Shown piece by piece: positions 1 to 8,868 of a DNA stretch of 64,000 bases. The notes beneath the pieces were generated by a model that saw only the letters and a list, made by a program, of their open reading frames with translations, was not told the DNA's origin and ran no database searches. Position numbers and translations under genes: made by a program. Origin of the DNA: JABWBH01 sp964526695 (GTDB taxonomy: Bacteria; Planctomycetota; Phycisphaerae; UBA1845); contig CAZGJA010000017.1 in NCBI GenBank assembly GCA_964526695.1, positions 124,001 to 188,000 of the forward strand, given 5' to 3'. Numbering within the stretch: the stretch's first letter is position 1; each line of letters starts with the position of its first letter.

Positions 1-1678
1 GACCCGCCTTGTAATGCTGCTCCGCGCCGCCGAGATCATCCAACCCCTCGCACGCCTGCCCGAGAATCCACTCGCAGCGCACGTCCTCCGCCACCTCCGC
101 CTGCTTCCGCGCAACCGCGCCGCGGGCAAGCTCCCACTGAAAGCCGCGCAGGTAAGCCTCGCCGAGGAGCCGCCGCGCCTCCGGCCGCGCTGTAAGCTCC
201 GCCGCGCCGCCCGTCAGTTCCTCGATCGTTCGATCCGTGCGACCCGCGGCGAAGGCGATCTCCGCCCGCAGGTACCGCAGGTTCGGCCCCGCGCCTTCAG
301 CGCTCGCGTTCAGCAGCGCGTCCGCCACGCGAGCATCAGCGGCCGCGCCGCGCAGCACCTCTACGAAGCTCGCCGCCGCCGCGGCGTCCTGGCTCAACCC
401 GCCCTCGGCAACGCTGAGCACCGCGGGCCACTGCGCCGATTCGATCAGCAAGTGCAGCAGCGAGGAGCGCACCTCCAGCGAGCCGGGCGACCGCGCAAGA
501 AACCCGCGCAGGTCGTCGATGCATTCACGCGGCCGGTCGAGCCGGCGCGCGGCGTCGCGCAGCGCCAGCGCCAGCCGCTCGCTGTCCGGCTGCGCCCGGA
601 GCCGGGCGCGGAGGTCATCCAGCACGGCCGCGCCGCGCCCCTGCTTTTCGCGGAGTTCGACCAGCAAATCCACCAGCGCAGGCTCGTCCGCGCCGACCGC
701 GTGGAGCGCCCGCTCGGCGTCCTCCCACCGCCGCGCCGCCAGCAGCAGGTGTACGCGGCGCACGCGCAGCGCGGGCGTCGCGTCGCCACCGTCGATGCGC
801 CGCGCGATCTGGTCCGCGGCGTCCGAGGGTCGCCCCAGACGCTCCAGCAGATTCGCGCGAAGAACCGGCAGCGAGGCGTCGGTCGTCGCCCATCGCCCGG
901 CAAGCTCCGCCTCCTTCGGCGAACCCTGCTCACGCAGCCAGTTCTCCAGCCGATCGAACTGCGCCAGCGAGGCCGAGAGGTACCCCGCGTGCGAAAGCGC
1001 CACGCCGAGGTCGTACAACCCCGCGGCAAACGTAGCGTCCGCCGCGCTTTCGGCAAGCAGAACGCCGGTCCGCAGCGGAACCAGCGCCTCCTCCCATTGC
1101 CCGCCGTCCGCGGCGATCCGCCCCAGCAGCAGATGAAGTCGGGCGTCGTCGGGATGACCGGCTAGCGCCGACTGCGCCGTGGATCGCGCCCGCTCCACGC
1201 TGCCCGCGCGGAAGTGCAATTCCGCCAGCGCCGTCAGAATCCTCGGATGCCCGGGGTCGTAGCGCAGCCCCCGCTCCAGCTCGATGACGGCCTCGGTGAA
1301 GCGCTGCTCGGAGGCCAAAGACTCGGCGCGCTGGATCTGCTCTTCGCCGCGCGACGAAAGCGGCTTGACTTCCACAGGAGCGGGCCGCTGAATCGGCGGC
1401 TGAATCTCGGAGAGCGGCAGAAACGCGCGCGCGGCATTCTCGCCCTCGGCCAGTTGAGCGTCGCCCGAGGCGCCGACGGCGCCGCGCTGACCCGGTCCCG
1501 ACGCGCAGCCGCCCGCCCACCCGCTTGCGGCCGTCAGGACAAGCGAGATGAAAAGCGCCAGGCTCAACCGCGCGCGACCGGAAATGAAACCCCACGCGGC
1601 GCGGCCTGAATCTCCCCCGGCTCCACCCCGTCCGCGGCGCGCCGCCGCCCGGCATGGACCGCTGATGATCGTTGACAT
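1..1678 (-). CDS. TPR-repeat lipoprotein or secreted protein, 3' end cut by the window edge
   Basis: The reading frame is open for about 559 codons from an ATG at 1678 and leaves the window without a stop, so the C-terminus is missing. Residues about 35-58 form a hydrophobic segment ending AGGC, which could be a lipobox. After a Pro/Gln-rich linker there are repeated helical pairs such as EQRFTEAVIELERGLRY and WEDAERALHAVGADEPAL, typical of tetratricopeptide repeats. TPR proteins are scaffolds, and no enzymatic motif is visible. The start lies 5 nt after the stop of the HhH gene, so it is probably the distal gene of the nusA-infB operon. The family is certain, the specific role unknown. Confidence 0.8.
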   Translation of the reverse strand, partial: MSTIISGPCRAAARRGRGGAGGDSGRAAWGFISGRARLSLALFISLVLTAASGWAGGCASGPGQRGAVGASGDAQLAEGENAARAFLPLSEIQPPIQRPAPVEVKPLSSRGEEQIQRAESLASEQRFTEAVIELERGLRYDPGHPRILTALAELHFRAGSVERARSTAQSALAGHPDDARLHLLLGRIAADGGQWEEALVPLRTGVLLAESAADATFAAGLYDLGVALSHAGYLSASLAQFDRLENWLREQGSPKEAELAGRWATTDASLPVLRANLLERLGRPSDAADQIARRIDGGDATPALRVRRVHLLLAARRWEDAERALHAVGADEPALVDLLVELREKQGRGAAVLDDLRARLRAQPDSERLALALRDAARRLDRPRECIDDLRGFLARSPGSLEVRSSLLHLLIESAQWPAVLSVAEGGLSQDAAAAASFVEVLRGAAADARVADALLNASAEGAGPNLRYLRAEIAFAAGRTDRTIEELTGGAAELTARPEARRLLGEAYLRGFQWELARGAVARKQAEVAEDVRCEWILGQACEGLDDLGGAEQHYKAG

Positions 1679-1683
1679 GCGCA

Positions 1684-2445
1684 TCACTTCCCTGCTTTGC
1701 GTTTCGCGGACTTGGCGCGTGGCGCCGATGACTTGCGTGCCGGCGAGGCCGTCTTACCGACGGGCGCCGACGCCTTGCGTGCCGGCGACTTCGCCTTCTT
1801 GACCGCGCCAGCCCGCGACGGCGCCGGCTTCGACCGGCCGTGCGAACCCTCGGCGTACGCGCCCATGACCTGGCAGAATCGCCGGGCATCGCTGGCTTTG
1901 ACGTGCCGCTCCAGAAACGCCTGCACCTCCTCGCGCGGGGCGTTGGGATCCACCCACTCCTCCTTGCGCATCAGCGCCAGCAGCCGGTCGTGCACGGGAA
2001 TCGCATGCGCGCCCAGGCTCCACAGCATCACGTACGCCGTCGCGTAGCCGTCCATGCCGGGCAGCGACTCCAGATACTGCTTCGAGTCCTTCACCTTGCC
2101 GGACAGGAGGCGGTCCAGGCTCATGGCGTTCTCGCGGCGGTAGATGCCGTTCAGCGCCAGGTACAGGCGGTTGCACGCATCCAGCGGTTGATGCACCGTG
2201 CCGCCCACCACGCCGGCCAGCTCCTCGGGCGTGGACACGCGCAGCTCGTTCCAGTCGTGGACGCGGCGGAAGATCTTCGTCAGCGCATGCTCCCCGGCGG
2301 AGGGTCCATCGTGCCGCCCCAGCACGGCGATGGCCAGAAGGCGCAGCGGATTCGGCGATCCGTCGCTCGGCGCGGCCGGCGCCTTGCGCGCCATTCGCAG
2401 ATACGCGCCGCGCAGGCGGGTCGCATACTCGGTGCCGTGCTTCAT
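1684..2445 (-). CDS. HhH-GPD / endonuclease III-like protein with basic tail
   Basis: This 253-aa protein resembles the endonuclease III DNA-glycosylase fold: a helical N-terminal half, then a helix-hairpin-helix segment LESLPGMDGYATAYVML (about residues 125-141) followed by VHDRLL. In classical Nth the hairpin carries a catalytic lysine (GVGRKTA). Here that position reads Y, and no C-x6-C-x2-C-x5-C iron-sulfur loop is present, so it is at most a monofunctional or inactive relative. Asp153 may be the catalytic aspartate. The last ~45 residues are Lys/Ala/Pro/Ser repeats like a histone H1 tail, which suggests nonspecific DNA binding. The ATG overlaps the rbfA stop by 4 nt, which fixes the start and implies translational coupling. 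Confidence 0.75.
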   Translation of the reverse strand: MKHGTEYATRLRGAYLRMARKAPAAPSDGSPNPLRLLAIAVLGRHDGPSAGEHALTKIFRRVHDWNELRVSTPEELAGVVGGTVHQPLDACNRLYLALNGIYRRENAMSLDRLLSGKVKDSKQYLESLPGMDGYATAYVMLWSLGAHAIPVHDRLLALMRKEEWVDPNAPREEVQAFLERHVKASDARRFCQVMGAYAEGSHGRSKPAPSRAGAVKKAKSPARKASAPVGKTASPARKSSAPRAKSAKRKAGK

Positions 2446-2969
2446 CGGTCCGGTTCCTCGTTCCCCGGCTTTCCCTCCTCCTCGGAAAGCCGCTCGATTC
2501 CCTCTTCGGTCGGGTCGGCGACGCCCTCGGGCTCCTCCGGGTCGCCGCGCTCCTGACGGTTCAGGTCGATCAGCCGCAAGGTCTCCATGGCCGTGACGAA
2601 CGCCTCGTCCAGATCGAAGCTGATACGCGGGCATTGCCGGATGTGCAGGAAGCCGGCGAGCAGCGTCTGCAAATGCCCGCTCGCGTGGCGCAGACCCGCC
2701 AGCGTCTTGCGCCCGGCGCTGGGCGGACCGTGCACGACGACGAACACCCGCGCCGCCAGCAGATCCGGGCTGACGTCCACGCGCGTAATCGACGTCAGCG
2801 GCTCGATCCGCGGGTCGCTCAGACGCGAGCGGATCGCTTCGCTGAGGAAGTTCTGAATCGTACTGGCCAGCTTTTCCTTGCGGTACGGTTGCACGATGGT
2901 CCGCGTTTCCTCTGCCTGCTCCTCATTTCGACTCGACGTCGCCGGGCCGCAGTCGCTTCGTTTCCACAT
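2442..2969 (-). CDS. rbfA: 30S ribosome-binding factor A
   Basis: RbfA binds the 30S subunit and assists late 16S rRNA maturation. The 175-aa product shows the family core: an N-terminal helix (RKEKLASTIQNFLSEAI), DPRI followed by the ITRVDVSPDLLAARVFV strand-helix, and the later RISFDLDEAFVTAMETLRLI segment. It is longer than the usual ~120 aa because of a ~25-residue N-terminal extension and an acidic C-terminal tail of about 30 residues rich in Glu and Pro. Position in the nusA-infB operon is classical for rbfA. The chosen start is 11 nt after the preceding stop; an internal start near the conserved core is possible. Confidence 0.93.
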   Translation of the reverse strand: MWKRSDCGPATSSRNEEQAEETRTIVQPYRKEKLASTIQNFLSEAIRSRLSDPRIEPLTSITRVDVSPDLLAARVFVVVHGPPSAGRKTLAGLRHASGHLQTLLAGFLHIRQCPRISFDLDEAFVTAMETLRLIDLNRQERGDPEEPEGVADPTEEGIERLSEEEGKPGNEEPDR

Positions 2970-2980
2970 GCCGCCGGGCG

Positions 2981-4105
2981 CTACTTGCCCTGCTTGGCGG
3001 CGGACTGCGAGGAAACCAACGACTCGCTGGGGATGGGAGCAGTAAATTGCCCGGTCCCCACGTCGATCTTGAACAGCCGGATCTTCCTCGCCCCCGATCC
3101 GTCGTCCGTCTCATACGGAATGGCGCCGACACGCTTCAGCGCGTCCATCACGAACGTGCGATCCACCACCGGCACGTTGTAATACTCCAGCTCCCCGCGC
3201 ACGTGCTCATCGTCGAAGCGGTACTTCTCCTCCGACGGCAGGAACCGCGTGACCACGTCCTGCAAGCTGACCTGCGATGGAACAAAAAGCGCCTGCACGG
3301 CCGCCCATTCATCCTTCCGCGGCGTGACAAGATACTGCCGCACCAGATAGGTCTGATCGCCCGACTTGGCGACATACACGCCGCAAGCATGGTCCGGCAG
3401 GAAGTACGAGTTCATGAGCGCCTCGCCCGTATCGTCCTTTTTCAAGTGCTCCAATTTGCGGCGGAATTCGATGTACTCGGGGTAATTCCTCAAGCTCTTG
3501 TCGTTCCACGGCAGCGCCACCTCGACCCACTGCGGGCCTTCCAGCCCGCAAAGCGTCTCGCCGGACGCGAGCTTCTTCCGCTCCAGCGTGCCGTCGATCC
3601 GCGTTGCTTTCCTGAACGCCTTCCCATCCGCGACCCAGATTTCCGCCGTCGCCGGCACGGCCGAAACATACAACCCGCCCGCCCCTTCCAGCCCCAGACC
3701 CATGTTCCCGCGCTGCGGCTTGGGCGGGGGCTGGTCGGCCACCTGCTGAGGCGGCGGCGGCGGCGGCGGCAGCATGTCCTGAATCTGGGGGATGATGAAA
3801 CTCCGCGAGACGACGACGATGACCGTGACCGCCACCGCGGCGTACGTCAGCTTCAGCACCGTGTCCATCGGACCGTTCTCGCCGCGCTTGCGCCGCCCGG
3901 AGAACGGCCCGCCGCGCCGCGCCTTCGCGCGCGCGGGAGGCTCCACCTCGCCGCCGCCGACTTCCGTCAGCAGGAAGTCCAGGTCGTCGGCGCGGTCCGA
4001 GGGGACGCGCACCTCCTTGCCGCAGTACGAGCACTTGACGTCGCGGCCCGCGTCCTCGTCACGGGCCCGCACGGTATGACCGCAGGGCGATTTGAACTCG
4101 ATCAT
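2981..4105 (-). CDS. Zinc-ribbon, single-pass membrane protein between infB and rbfA
   Basis: I do not recognise a named family for this 374-aa protein. It opens with a short zinc ribbon (Cys8-x-His10 and Cys25-x2-Cys28), then a basic linker, one transmembrane helix at about residues 83-103, a run of eight prolines followed by Pro/Gln-rich sequence, and a ~230-residue globular domain presumably outside the cytoplasm. The small N-terminal ribbon is common in planctomycete membrane proteins. It lies 19 nt after infB and 11 nt before rbfA, so it is co-transcribed with translation genes, but nothing in the sequence ties it to ribosomes. The reading frame is unambiguous and the function is unknown. 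Confidence 0.8.
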   Translation of the reverse strand: MIEFKSPCGHTVRARDEDAGRDVKCSYCGKEVRVPSDRADDLDFLLTEVGGGEVEPPARAKARRGGPFSGRRKRGENGPMDTVLKLTYAAVAVTVIVVVSRSFIIPQIQDMLPPPPPPPQQVADQPPPKPQRGNMGLGLEGAGGLYVSAVPATAEIWVADGKAFRKATRIDGTLERKKLASGETLCGLEGPQWVEVALPWNDKSLRNYPEYIEFRRKLEHLKKDDTGEALMNSYFLPDHACGVYVAKSGDQTYLVRQYLVTPRKDEWAAVQALFVPSQVSLQDVVTRFLPSEEKYRFDDEHVRGELEYYNVPVVDRTFVMDALKRVGAIPYETDDGSGARKIRLFKIDVGTGQFTAPIPSESLVSSQSAAKQGK

Positions 4106-4124
4106 GATCCGGCATCGCTTTCCT

Positions 4125-6908
4125 TCACTTGAGGGTCTGGGCCACGCGCACCAGCTCGAACGACTCGAGCAGGTCGCCGACGTGAACGTCGCTGAAGCCC
4201 TCCAGCATGACGCCGCATTCCTTGCCGGCGCGAACCTCCTTGACGTCGTCCTTGAAGTGCCGCAGCGAAGCCATGGGACAATGGTCGCGGACCACCACGC
4301 CGTCGCGCACCAGCTTGATGACGTGATTGCGGGCGATGACGCCGCCGGTGACGTAGCAGCCGGCCACCAGGCCCACTTTGGAAATGCGGAACAGGTCGCG
4401 AACTTCCAGCGTGGCGCGGGATTCGTAGTGCTCCTCCGGCGCGAGCAGCCCCTCCATCGCGCGGGTGATCTCTTCGCTGACCTCGTAGATGATGCGGTGC
4501 GTGCGGACGTCCACGCCCTTCTCGTCGATCAGACGCTTCGCCCCCAGCGTTGGTTCCACCCGGAAGCCGATGATCACCGCGTCCGTCGCCGACGCCAGCA
4601 GCACGTCGCTCTCCGTCACCGCGCCCACGCCCGTGTGCCGGATCGAGAGCTTGACCTTGTTGGTGGGCAGCTCCGACAGGAGGTGGACCAGCGCGTCGAT
4701 GCTGCCCTGCACGTCCGCCCGGATGATGACGTTCAGCTCGGGCACTTCCTCCGCGTCGCGCCGCGCGAAAATCTCCGCCAGCGATCGCGCCTTGCGGATC
4801 ATGCCGCGTGACTCGTGCACCCGCTGCTGCCTCACGTCGTCGGCGATTTCCTTCGCGCGCGCGGCCGAGTCCAGCCGGTAAAACTTGTCGCCCGCCTGCG
4901 GAACGCCGTCCAGTCCCCAGACCTCCACGGGCAACCCCGGACCCACCGACTTGAGCTTCTGTCCCAGATCGTCCACCAGCGCGCGAACCTTGCCGCTCGC
5001 CGACGCGGCCAGGAGAATGTCGCCGACCGCCAGGGTTCCTTCCTGCACCAGTACGCGCACCACCGCGCCGACGCCGGGCTTGGTTTCCGCTTCGATAATC
5101 ACGCCGGTGGCGGGCACCGTCGGATCGGCCTGGAGGTCCATCAGCTCGGAGAGCGTCATGATGGTCTCAAGCAGCCGGTCCATGCCCTCGCCCGTCGTGG
5201 CCGACGTCTCCACCACTTCCGTCTCGCCGCCCCACGCCACGGGCGACAGCTCGCGCTCCGCAAGCTGTCCGTAAATGCGCAGAATGTTGTCGCGCCCCAG
5301 GTCGATCTTGTTCAGCGCGACCATGATCGGAACCTCCGCCGCCTTCGCGTGGTTGAGCGCCTCGACCGTCTGAGGCATGACGCCGTCGTCCGCCGCCACT
5401 ACGAGGACCACGATGTCCGTCAGGTTCGCGCCGCGCTCGCGCATCGCGGTGAACGCCGCATGACCCGGCGTGTCCAGGAACGTGACCCGGACGTCGCCCT
5501 TCTGATAATGATAAGAGCCGATGTGCTGCGTGATGCCGCCGTCCTCGACCGCGGCCACGCGCGCCTTGCGGATGCGGTCCAGCAGGCTCGTCTTGCCGTG
5601 ATCGACGTGCCCCATGATCGTCACCACCGGCGGACGCGGCGCGAGACTCGTCCGCGGACGATCGGCGAACTCCTCCTCGAGCAGGTCCAGCGCCGTCTTG
5701 GCCGGCACCACCTCGACCTCGATGCCGAACTCCAGCCCCAGCAGTTGCGCCGTCTCCGGCAGCAGCGCCGTGTTGATGTTGGCCAGAATCTCGAGCTTCT
5801 GGATCAGTGTCTTGGCCACCTGAATCTGATTGATGCCCGTCGCCGCGCAGAAGTCGCGGACCGTCACCGGCTCGTACAACCGCGCGGTGATCTTCGGACC
5901 GCTCTGCACGGAGCGCCCTTCATCCTCGCCGCGACGGCGGTGAATCTTCCGACCCGTCGCTCCGCGCAGACGCTCCTTCCGCTCGGCCAGATCCTGGTCG
6001 CGCCACTCCTGGAGCTTCTCGTTGATGCTGCTGTCCGTCTGCGTGGTTCGCCGCAGGTTCTGCGCCTTGATCCGGGCGGCTTCCTCGGCCTTGGTCTTCT
6101 TGCGCGCCCCTGCGCGAACTCCGCCGCGATTCAAATCGGTGGGCGGGCTGACCCCCTCGCGCGGACCCGGCGCCGGGCGGGAACGCGGCTGGAACCGATC
6201 CGGCTCGGGCGCTTCATATCGAACCACACGGGGACCGGTGATCTTCGCGGGCGCGGGCACGTGCTTCGGAGCCACCGGCTTCGGCGCGACCTCCGGAGCC
6301 TTCGCCGCAAGTTGACCAGCGCCCAGTGCTTCAGCAGGCGCGGGTTGATCCGGCAGCCTGGGTCGCGCGGCATCCGGAGCGGCTTCAACGACGCCGTCGC
6401 GCTCCGCGGGCGACGTCGAGGGTTTCGCGTCCGGGACCGGCGACGACCTCGCCGCAGGCTCGAGCGGTTGTGCAGGCGCGATCAGCGCCGGCTTCTCTTC
6501 AGCGGCAGCGGGCGCGGCCGGCGCTTCGATGCGAATCGGCGTCACTTCGACGACCGGCTCATCCGGAATCATGAGCGTCGAGGGAAGCGAATCGGTCTCG
6601 TCCGACGGCGGTTCCTCGGTCTCCACGGCGACGGCGGAATCCCCCTCCTCCGCCTCGCCCTCGGCCTTGCGGCGACGGCGCCTGACGCGGACCTTGGTGA
6701 GGTCGATCTGCTCGGCGGTTTCCACGGCGTTGTGGATCGCGCCCTCCGAGAACCACTCGCGTATGGTGGCCTCCAGTCCCGCGCTGAGCGTGGACATGTG
6801 GTTCTTCACCACTTCGCCCAGCCCTTCGGCGCGGCACTTCTCGAGGATCGCCTTGCTGTTGACCCCCAGTTCGTTCGCCAGGATGTGTACCCGCATCTTC
6901 TCCGTCAA
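4125..6908 (-). CDS. infB: Translation initiation factor IF-2
   Basis: IF-2 is the GTPase that brings initiator fMet-tRNA to the 30S subunit and promotes subunit joining. The 927-aa product has the N-terminal IF2_N helix domain (MRVHILANELGV), a ~220-residue Ala/Pro/Glu-rich linker, a second IF2_N-type domain (VTVRDFCAATGINQIQVAKTL), and the G domain with GHVDHGKTS (433-441), DTPGH (479-483) and NKID (533-536), followed by domains II-IV. The first codon is TTG at 6908, with GGGGGA 6 nt upstream; an ATG four codons later (6896) is the alternative. It starts 14 nt after nusA. Confidence 0.98.
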   Translation of the reverse strand: MTEKMRVHILANELGVNSKAILEKCRAEGLGEVVKNHMSTLSAGLEATIREWFSEGAIHNAVETAEQIDLTKVRVRRRRRKAEGEAEEGDSAVAVETEEPPSDETDSLPSTLMIPDEPVVEVTPIRIEAPAAPAAAEEKPALIAPAQPLEPAARSSPVPDAKPSTSPAERDGVVEAAPDAARPRLPDQPAPAEALGAGQLAAKAPEVAPKPVAPKHVPAPAKITGPRVVRYEAPEPDRFQPRSRPAPGPREGVSPPTDLNRGGVRAGARKKTKAEEAARIKAQNLRRTTQTDSSINEKLQEWRDQDLAERKERLRGATGRKIHRRRGEDEGRSVQSGPKITARLYEPVTVRDFCAATGINQIQVAKTLIQKLEILANINTALLPETAQLLGLEFGIEVEVVPAKTALDLLEEEFADRPRTSLAPRPPVVTIMGHVDHGKTSLLDRIRKARVAAVEDGGITQHIGSYHYQKGDVRVTFLDTPGHAAFTAMRERGANLTDIVVLVVAADDGVMPQTVEALNHAKAAEVPIMVALNKIDLGRDNILRIYGQLAERELSPVAWGGETEVVETSATTGEGMDRLLETIMTLSELMDLQADPTVPATGVIIEAETKPGVGAVVRVLVQEGTLAVGDILLAASASGKVRALVDDLGQKLKSVGPGLPVEVWGLDGVPQAGDKFYRLDSAARAKEIADDVRQQRVHESRGMIRKARSLAEIFARRDAEEVPELNVIIRADVQGSIDALVHLLSELPTNKVKLSIRHTGVGAVTESDVLLASATDAVIIGFRVEPTLGAKRLIDEKGVDVRTHRIIYEVSEEITRAMEGLLAPEEHYESRATLEVRDLFRISKVGLVAGCYVTGGVIARNHVIKLVRDGVVVRDHCPMASLRHFKDDVKEVRAGKECGVMLEGFSDVHVGDLLESFELVRVAQTLK

Positions 6909-6922
6909 ACCGATTCCCCCAA

Positions 6923-8320
6923 TCAGGGCCTGTCAGCTACCCCCCCCGCAGATGTCGCGTTGCCGGCCCCGGCGTCCGCAAGGTCCGCCTCGTCAACCGG
7001 CGTCGCCGATTGCAAGTCCGCTTCCAGCTCCAATGCCTCCGCGGCGTCCAGCGCCGGGGTGGACGACGGAGCCGCGCCTTCAGCGACCGCGGACTCCACC
7101 GCGTCCGCCTTTGCCGCGGCTTCAACGACCGGGGTCTCGACCGCGGAGGCGACGGCGGCAGCGGAAGGCGTGATCTTCTTCGCCGCTTCGTCGGCGGAGG
7201 CGGCGATGCGCGCGGCCAGATCGGCCGGCGCCTCGAGCTCCTGCACCAGCGGCTCGGGACCGACGCGCGCCAGATCGTTCACCGAGATGATGCCCATCGC
7301 CAATATCTTGTCGAGCAGCACGTCGTCCACGCCCGGAACGTTGCGCAGCGTGCGCTCCATCTCGTCGATCGAGCGGTCGTATTCCGCGGGCGTGAGAATG
7401 TCGATGTCCCAGCCCGTCAGGCGCGACGCGAGGCGGACGTTTTGCCCGCGCTTGCCGATCGCCAGCGACAACTGGTCGTCCGACACCACCACCACCGCGT
7501 GCCCCAGCTCGAAGCAGAGGAAGACTTCCTTGATCTCCGCGGGCTTCAGCGCGTTGCCGATGAGGATCTGCGACGACTCGTTCCAGCGCACGATGTCGAT
7601 CTTCTCGCCGTTGATCTCCTCCACGATGTTCTTGATGCGGCTGCCGCGCACCCCCACGCACGCGCCCACCGCGTCCACCTTCGAGTCGATCGACGACACC
7701 GCCACTTTGGTGCGATACCCCGGCTCGCGCGCCAGCGCGCGAATCTCGATGATCCGCTCCGACACCTCCGGCACTTCCGCGTCGAACAGCCGCTTGATGA
7801 AATCCGGGTGCGTCCGCGTCAGCACGATGCGCACCTGGCTCGCCGACTCGCGCACGTCGAGGATCATCGCCCGCACGCGGTCCGCCGGGTGGTGCGTTTC
7901 GCCGGGCAACTGCTCGCTGCGCGGAATGATCGCCTCGCCCCGACCGAGGTTGACGACCAGCGTCCCCCCCTCCATGCGCGTCGCCACCCCGGTCACCAGC
8001 GTTCCGACGCGCTTGGAAAACTCGTCAAAGATGGAGCTGCGCTCGTCCTCGCGCAGCTTCTGGATCATCACCTGCTTGGCCGTCTGCGCCGCGATGCGAC
8101 CCAGCTCCTGCATCGAGACCGCCTTGCCGTCCACCGTGGCCGCAATGCTCCCGTTGGCCCGATCAATCGTCGCAATCACGTCCACCGCGTCGATGTACGT
8201 CCGGCGCGCGGCCGAGGCGATGGCCGCCTCAAGATCGACAAAGATGCTCTCCTTGTCGATGTTCTTGTCGCGGCTGATCGCATCCACCATGTGCAGGAGG
8301 TCGGAATTCATGTTCGCCAT
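6923..8320 (-). CDS. nusA: Transcription termination/antitermination factor NusA
   Basis: NusA binds RNA polymerase and modulates pausing, intrinsic termination and antitermination. The product (465 aa from the ATG at 8320) has the N-terminal RNAP-binding domain, an S1 region, and two KH domains marked by GVRGSRIKNIVEEI and LAIGKRGQNVRLASRL. A helix-hairpin-helix-like region follows, then an acidic Ala/Glu-rich tail. The frame extends upstream, but the homologous N-terminus (MNSDLLHMVDAISRDKNID) points to 8320 or 8311. It is the first gene of the nusA-infB-rbfA operon; no rimP is present upstream. A terminator hairpin lies about 30 nt before the start codon, suggesting attenuation. Confidence 0.97.
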   Translation of the reverse strand: MANMNSDLLHMVDAISRDKNIDKESIFVDLEAAIASAARRTYIDAVDVIATIDRANGSIAATVDGKAVSMQELGRIAAQTAKQVMIQKLREDERSSIFDEFSKRVGTLVTGVATRMEGGTLVVNLGRGEAIIPRSEQLPGETHHPADRVRAMILDVRESASQVRIVLTRTHPDFIKRLFDAEVPEVSERIIEIRALAREPGYRTKVAVSSIDSKVDAVGACVGVRGSRIKNIVEEINGEKIDIVRWNESSQILIGNALKPAEIKEVFLCFELGHAVVVVSDDQLSLAIGKRGQNVRLASRLTGWDIDILTPAEYDRSIDEMERTLRNVPGVDDVLLDKILAMGIISVNDLARVGPEPLVQELEAPADLAARIAASADEAAKKITPSAAAVASAVETPVVEAAAKADAVESAVAEGAAPSSTPALDAAEALELEADLQSATPVDEADLADAGAGNATSAGGVADRP

Positions 8321-8347
8321 CAACGATCCCGGTTGACCCGATGCAAC

Positions 8348-8381
8348 AAAAAAAGTGGGCGAGGTCCAGGCCAGCCCACTT
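8348..8381 (-). terminator. Intrinsic terminator in the nusA leader
   Basis: On the minus strand AAGTGGGC pairs perfectly with GCCCACTT across a 12-nt loop, and the stem runs into a T tract of seven. It sits between the promoter at 8662-8689 and the nusA start, with only 27 nt to the ATG. It can be a leader attenuator or the end of a separate ~300-nt RNA. Confidence 0.75.
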
Positions 8382-8655
8382 GAACACGACCGTCTTACCA
8401 TGCCCAAAGCGCAGGTTACATGGTGGCTTCCCCCCGAAGCGGGCGCTGAGCCGCCCCCGGACCGACCGAAGCGCGAAGATCTCGTCGATCATCACGCACG
8501 GCAGTCTGCCCCACAGTCCGCACTCTTGACGTTCATGATCAAGCCCACGATGCAGCACCCCACGGACGCCGCACGGCTGCCTACCCAACCCTCCGGCGAC
8601 ATCCGCCGAAGTCCAATAACTTCCTTCCTCTTATCGGAAAGAAGCACTCGAACGG
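8382..8655 (-). ncRNA. Long untranslated leader or small RNA upstream of nusA
   Basis: About 300 nt separate the predicted transcription start (near 8655) from the terminator at 8348-8381. No convincing coding gene lies in it; a 36-codon frame beginning ATGTCGCCGGAG lacks a well-spaced ribosome site. The sequence GTGGGC at 8548-8543 duplicates the left arm of the terminator and could form a competing antiterminator. I do not match it to 6S, tmRNA, SRP or RNase P RNA by their hallmark motifs. Confidence 0.45.
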
Positions 8656-8661
8656 ACCACG

Positions 8662-8689
8662 ATTATAAGCCAAGCCCTAACCCTGTCAA
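8662..8689 (-). promoter_or_regulatory. Near-consensus sigma-70 promoter for the nusA operon
   Basis: The minus strand reads TTGACA (8689-8684), a 16-nt spacer, then TATAAT (8667-8662): both hexamers are perfect. It stands out in GC-rich sequence. It points to the nusA operon, with the pepP-type gene lying behind it. Confidence 0.85.
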
Positions 8690-8868
8690 TTCACGAGTGG
8701 GCCTCGCAAATGCCTCGAAAACGCAGGCTCGACCCGCGGCAGGCTTCGTTGAATTCGCTGGCCTCGAAACCGCCGATCCACTTGTAACCTCTTGATTACC
8801 AATAATTTATCACCGCATCAACGGCCCTTCGACATCGACCTTGAGCAGTTTCGACGGCTTCGTGCGGC

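Noticed and set aside
4815..8336. 1173-codon open frame on the plus strand opposite infB and nusA
   Set aside because: It is antisense to two certain genes, Arg/His/Leu-rich with no domain pattern, and reflects the GC-rich third-position bias of the real genes.
8229..8588. 119-codon frame through the nusA leader, overlapping the nusA start
   Set aside because: It crosses the terminator and continues into nusA in another frame; composition is not protein-like.
8382..8655. 6S, tmRNA, SRP or RNase P RNA in the nusA leader
   Set aside because: None of the hallmark conserved segments of these RNAs could be found by eye.
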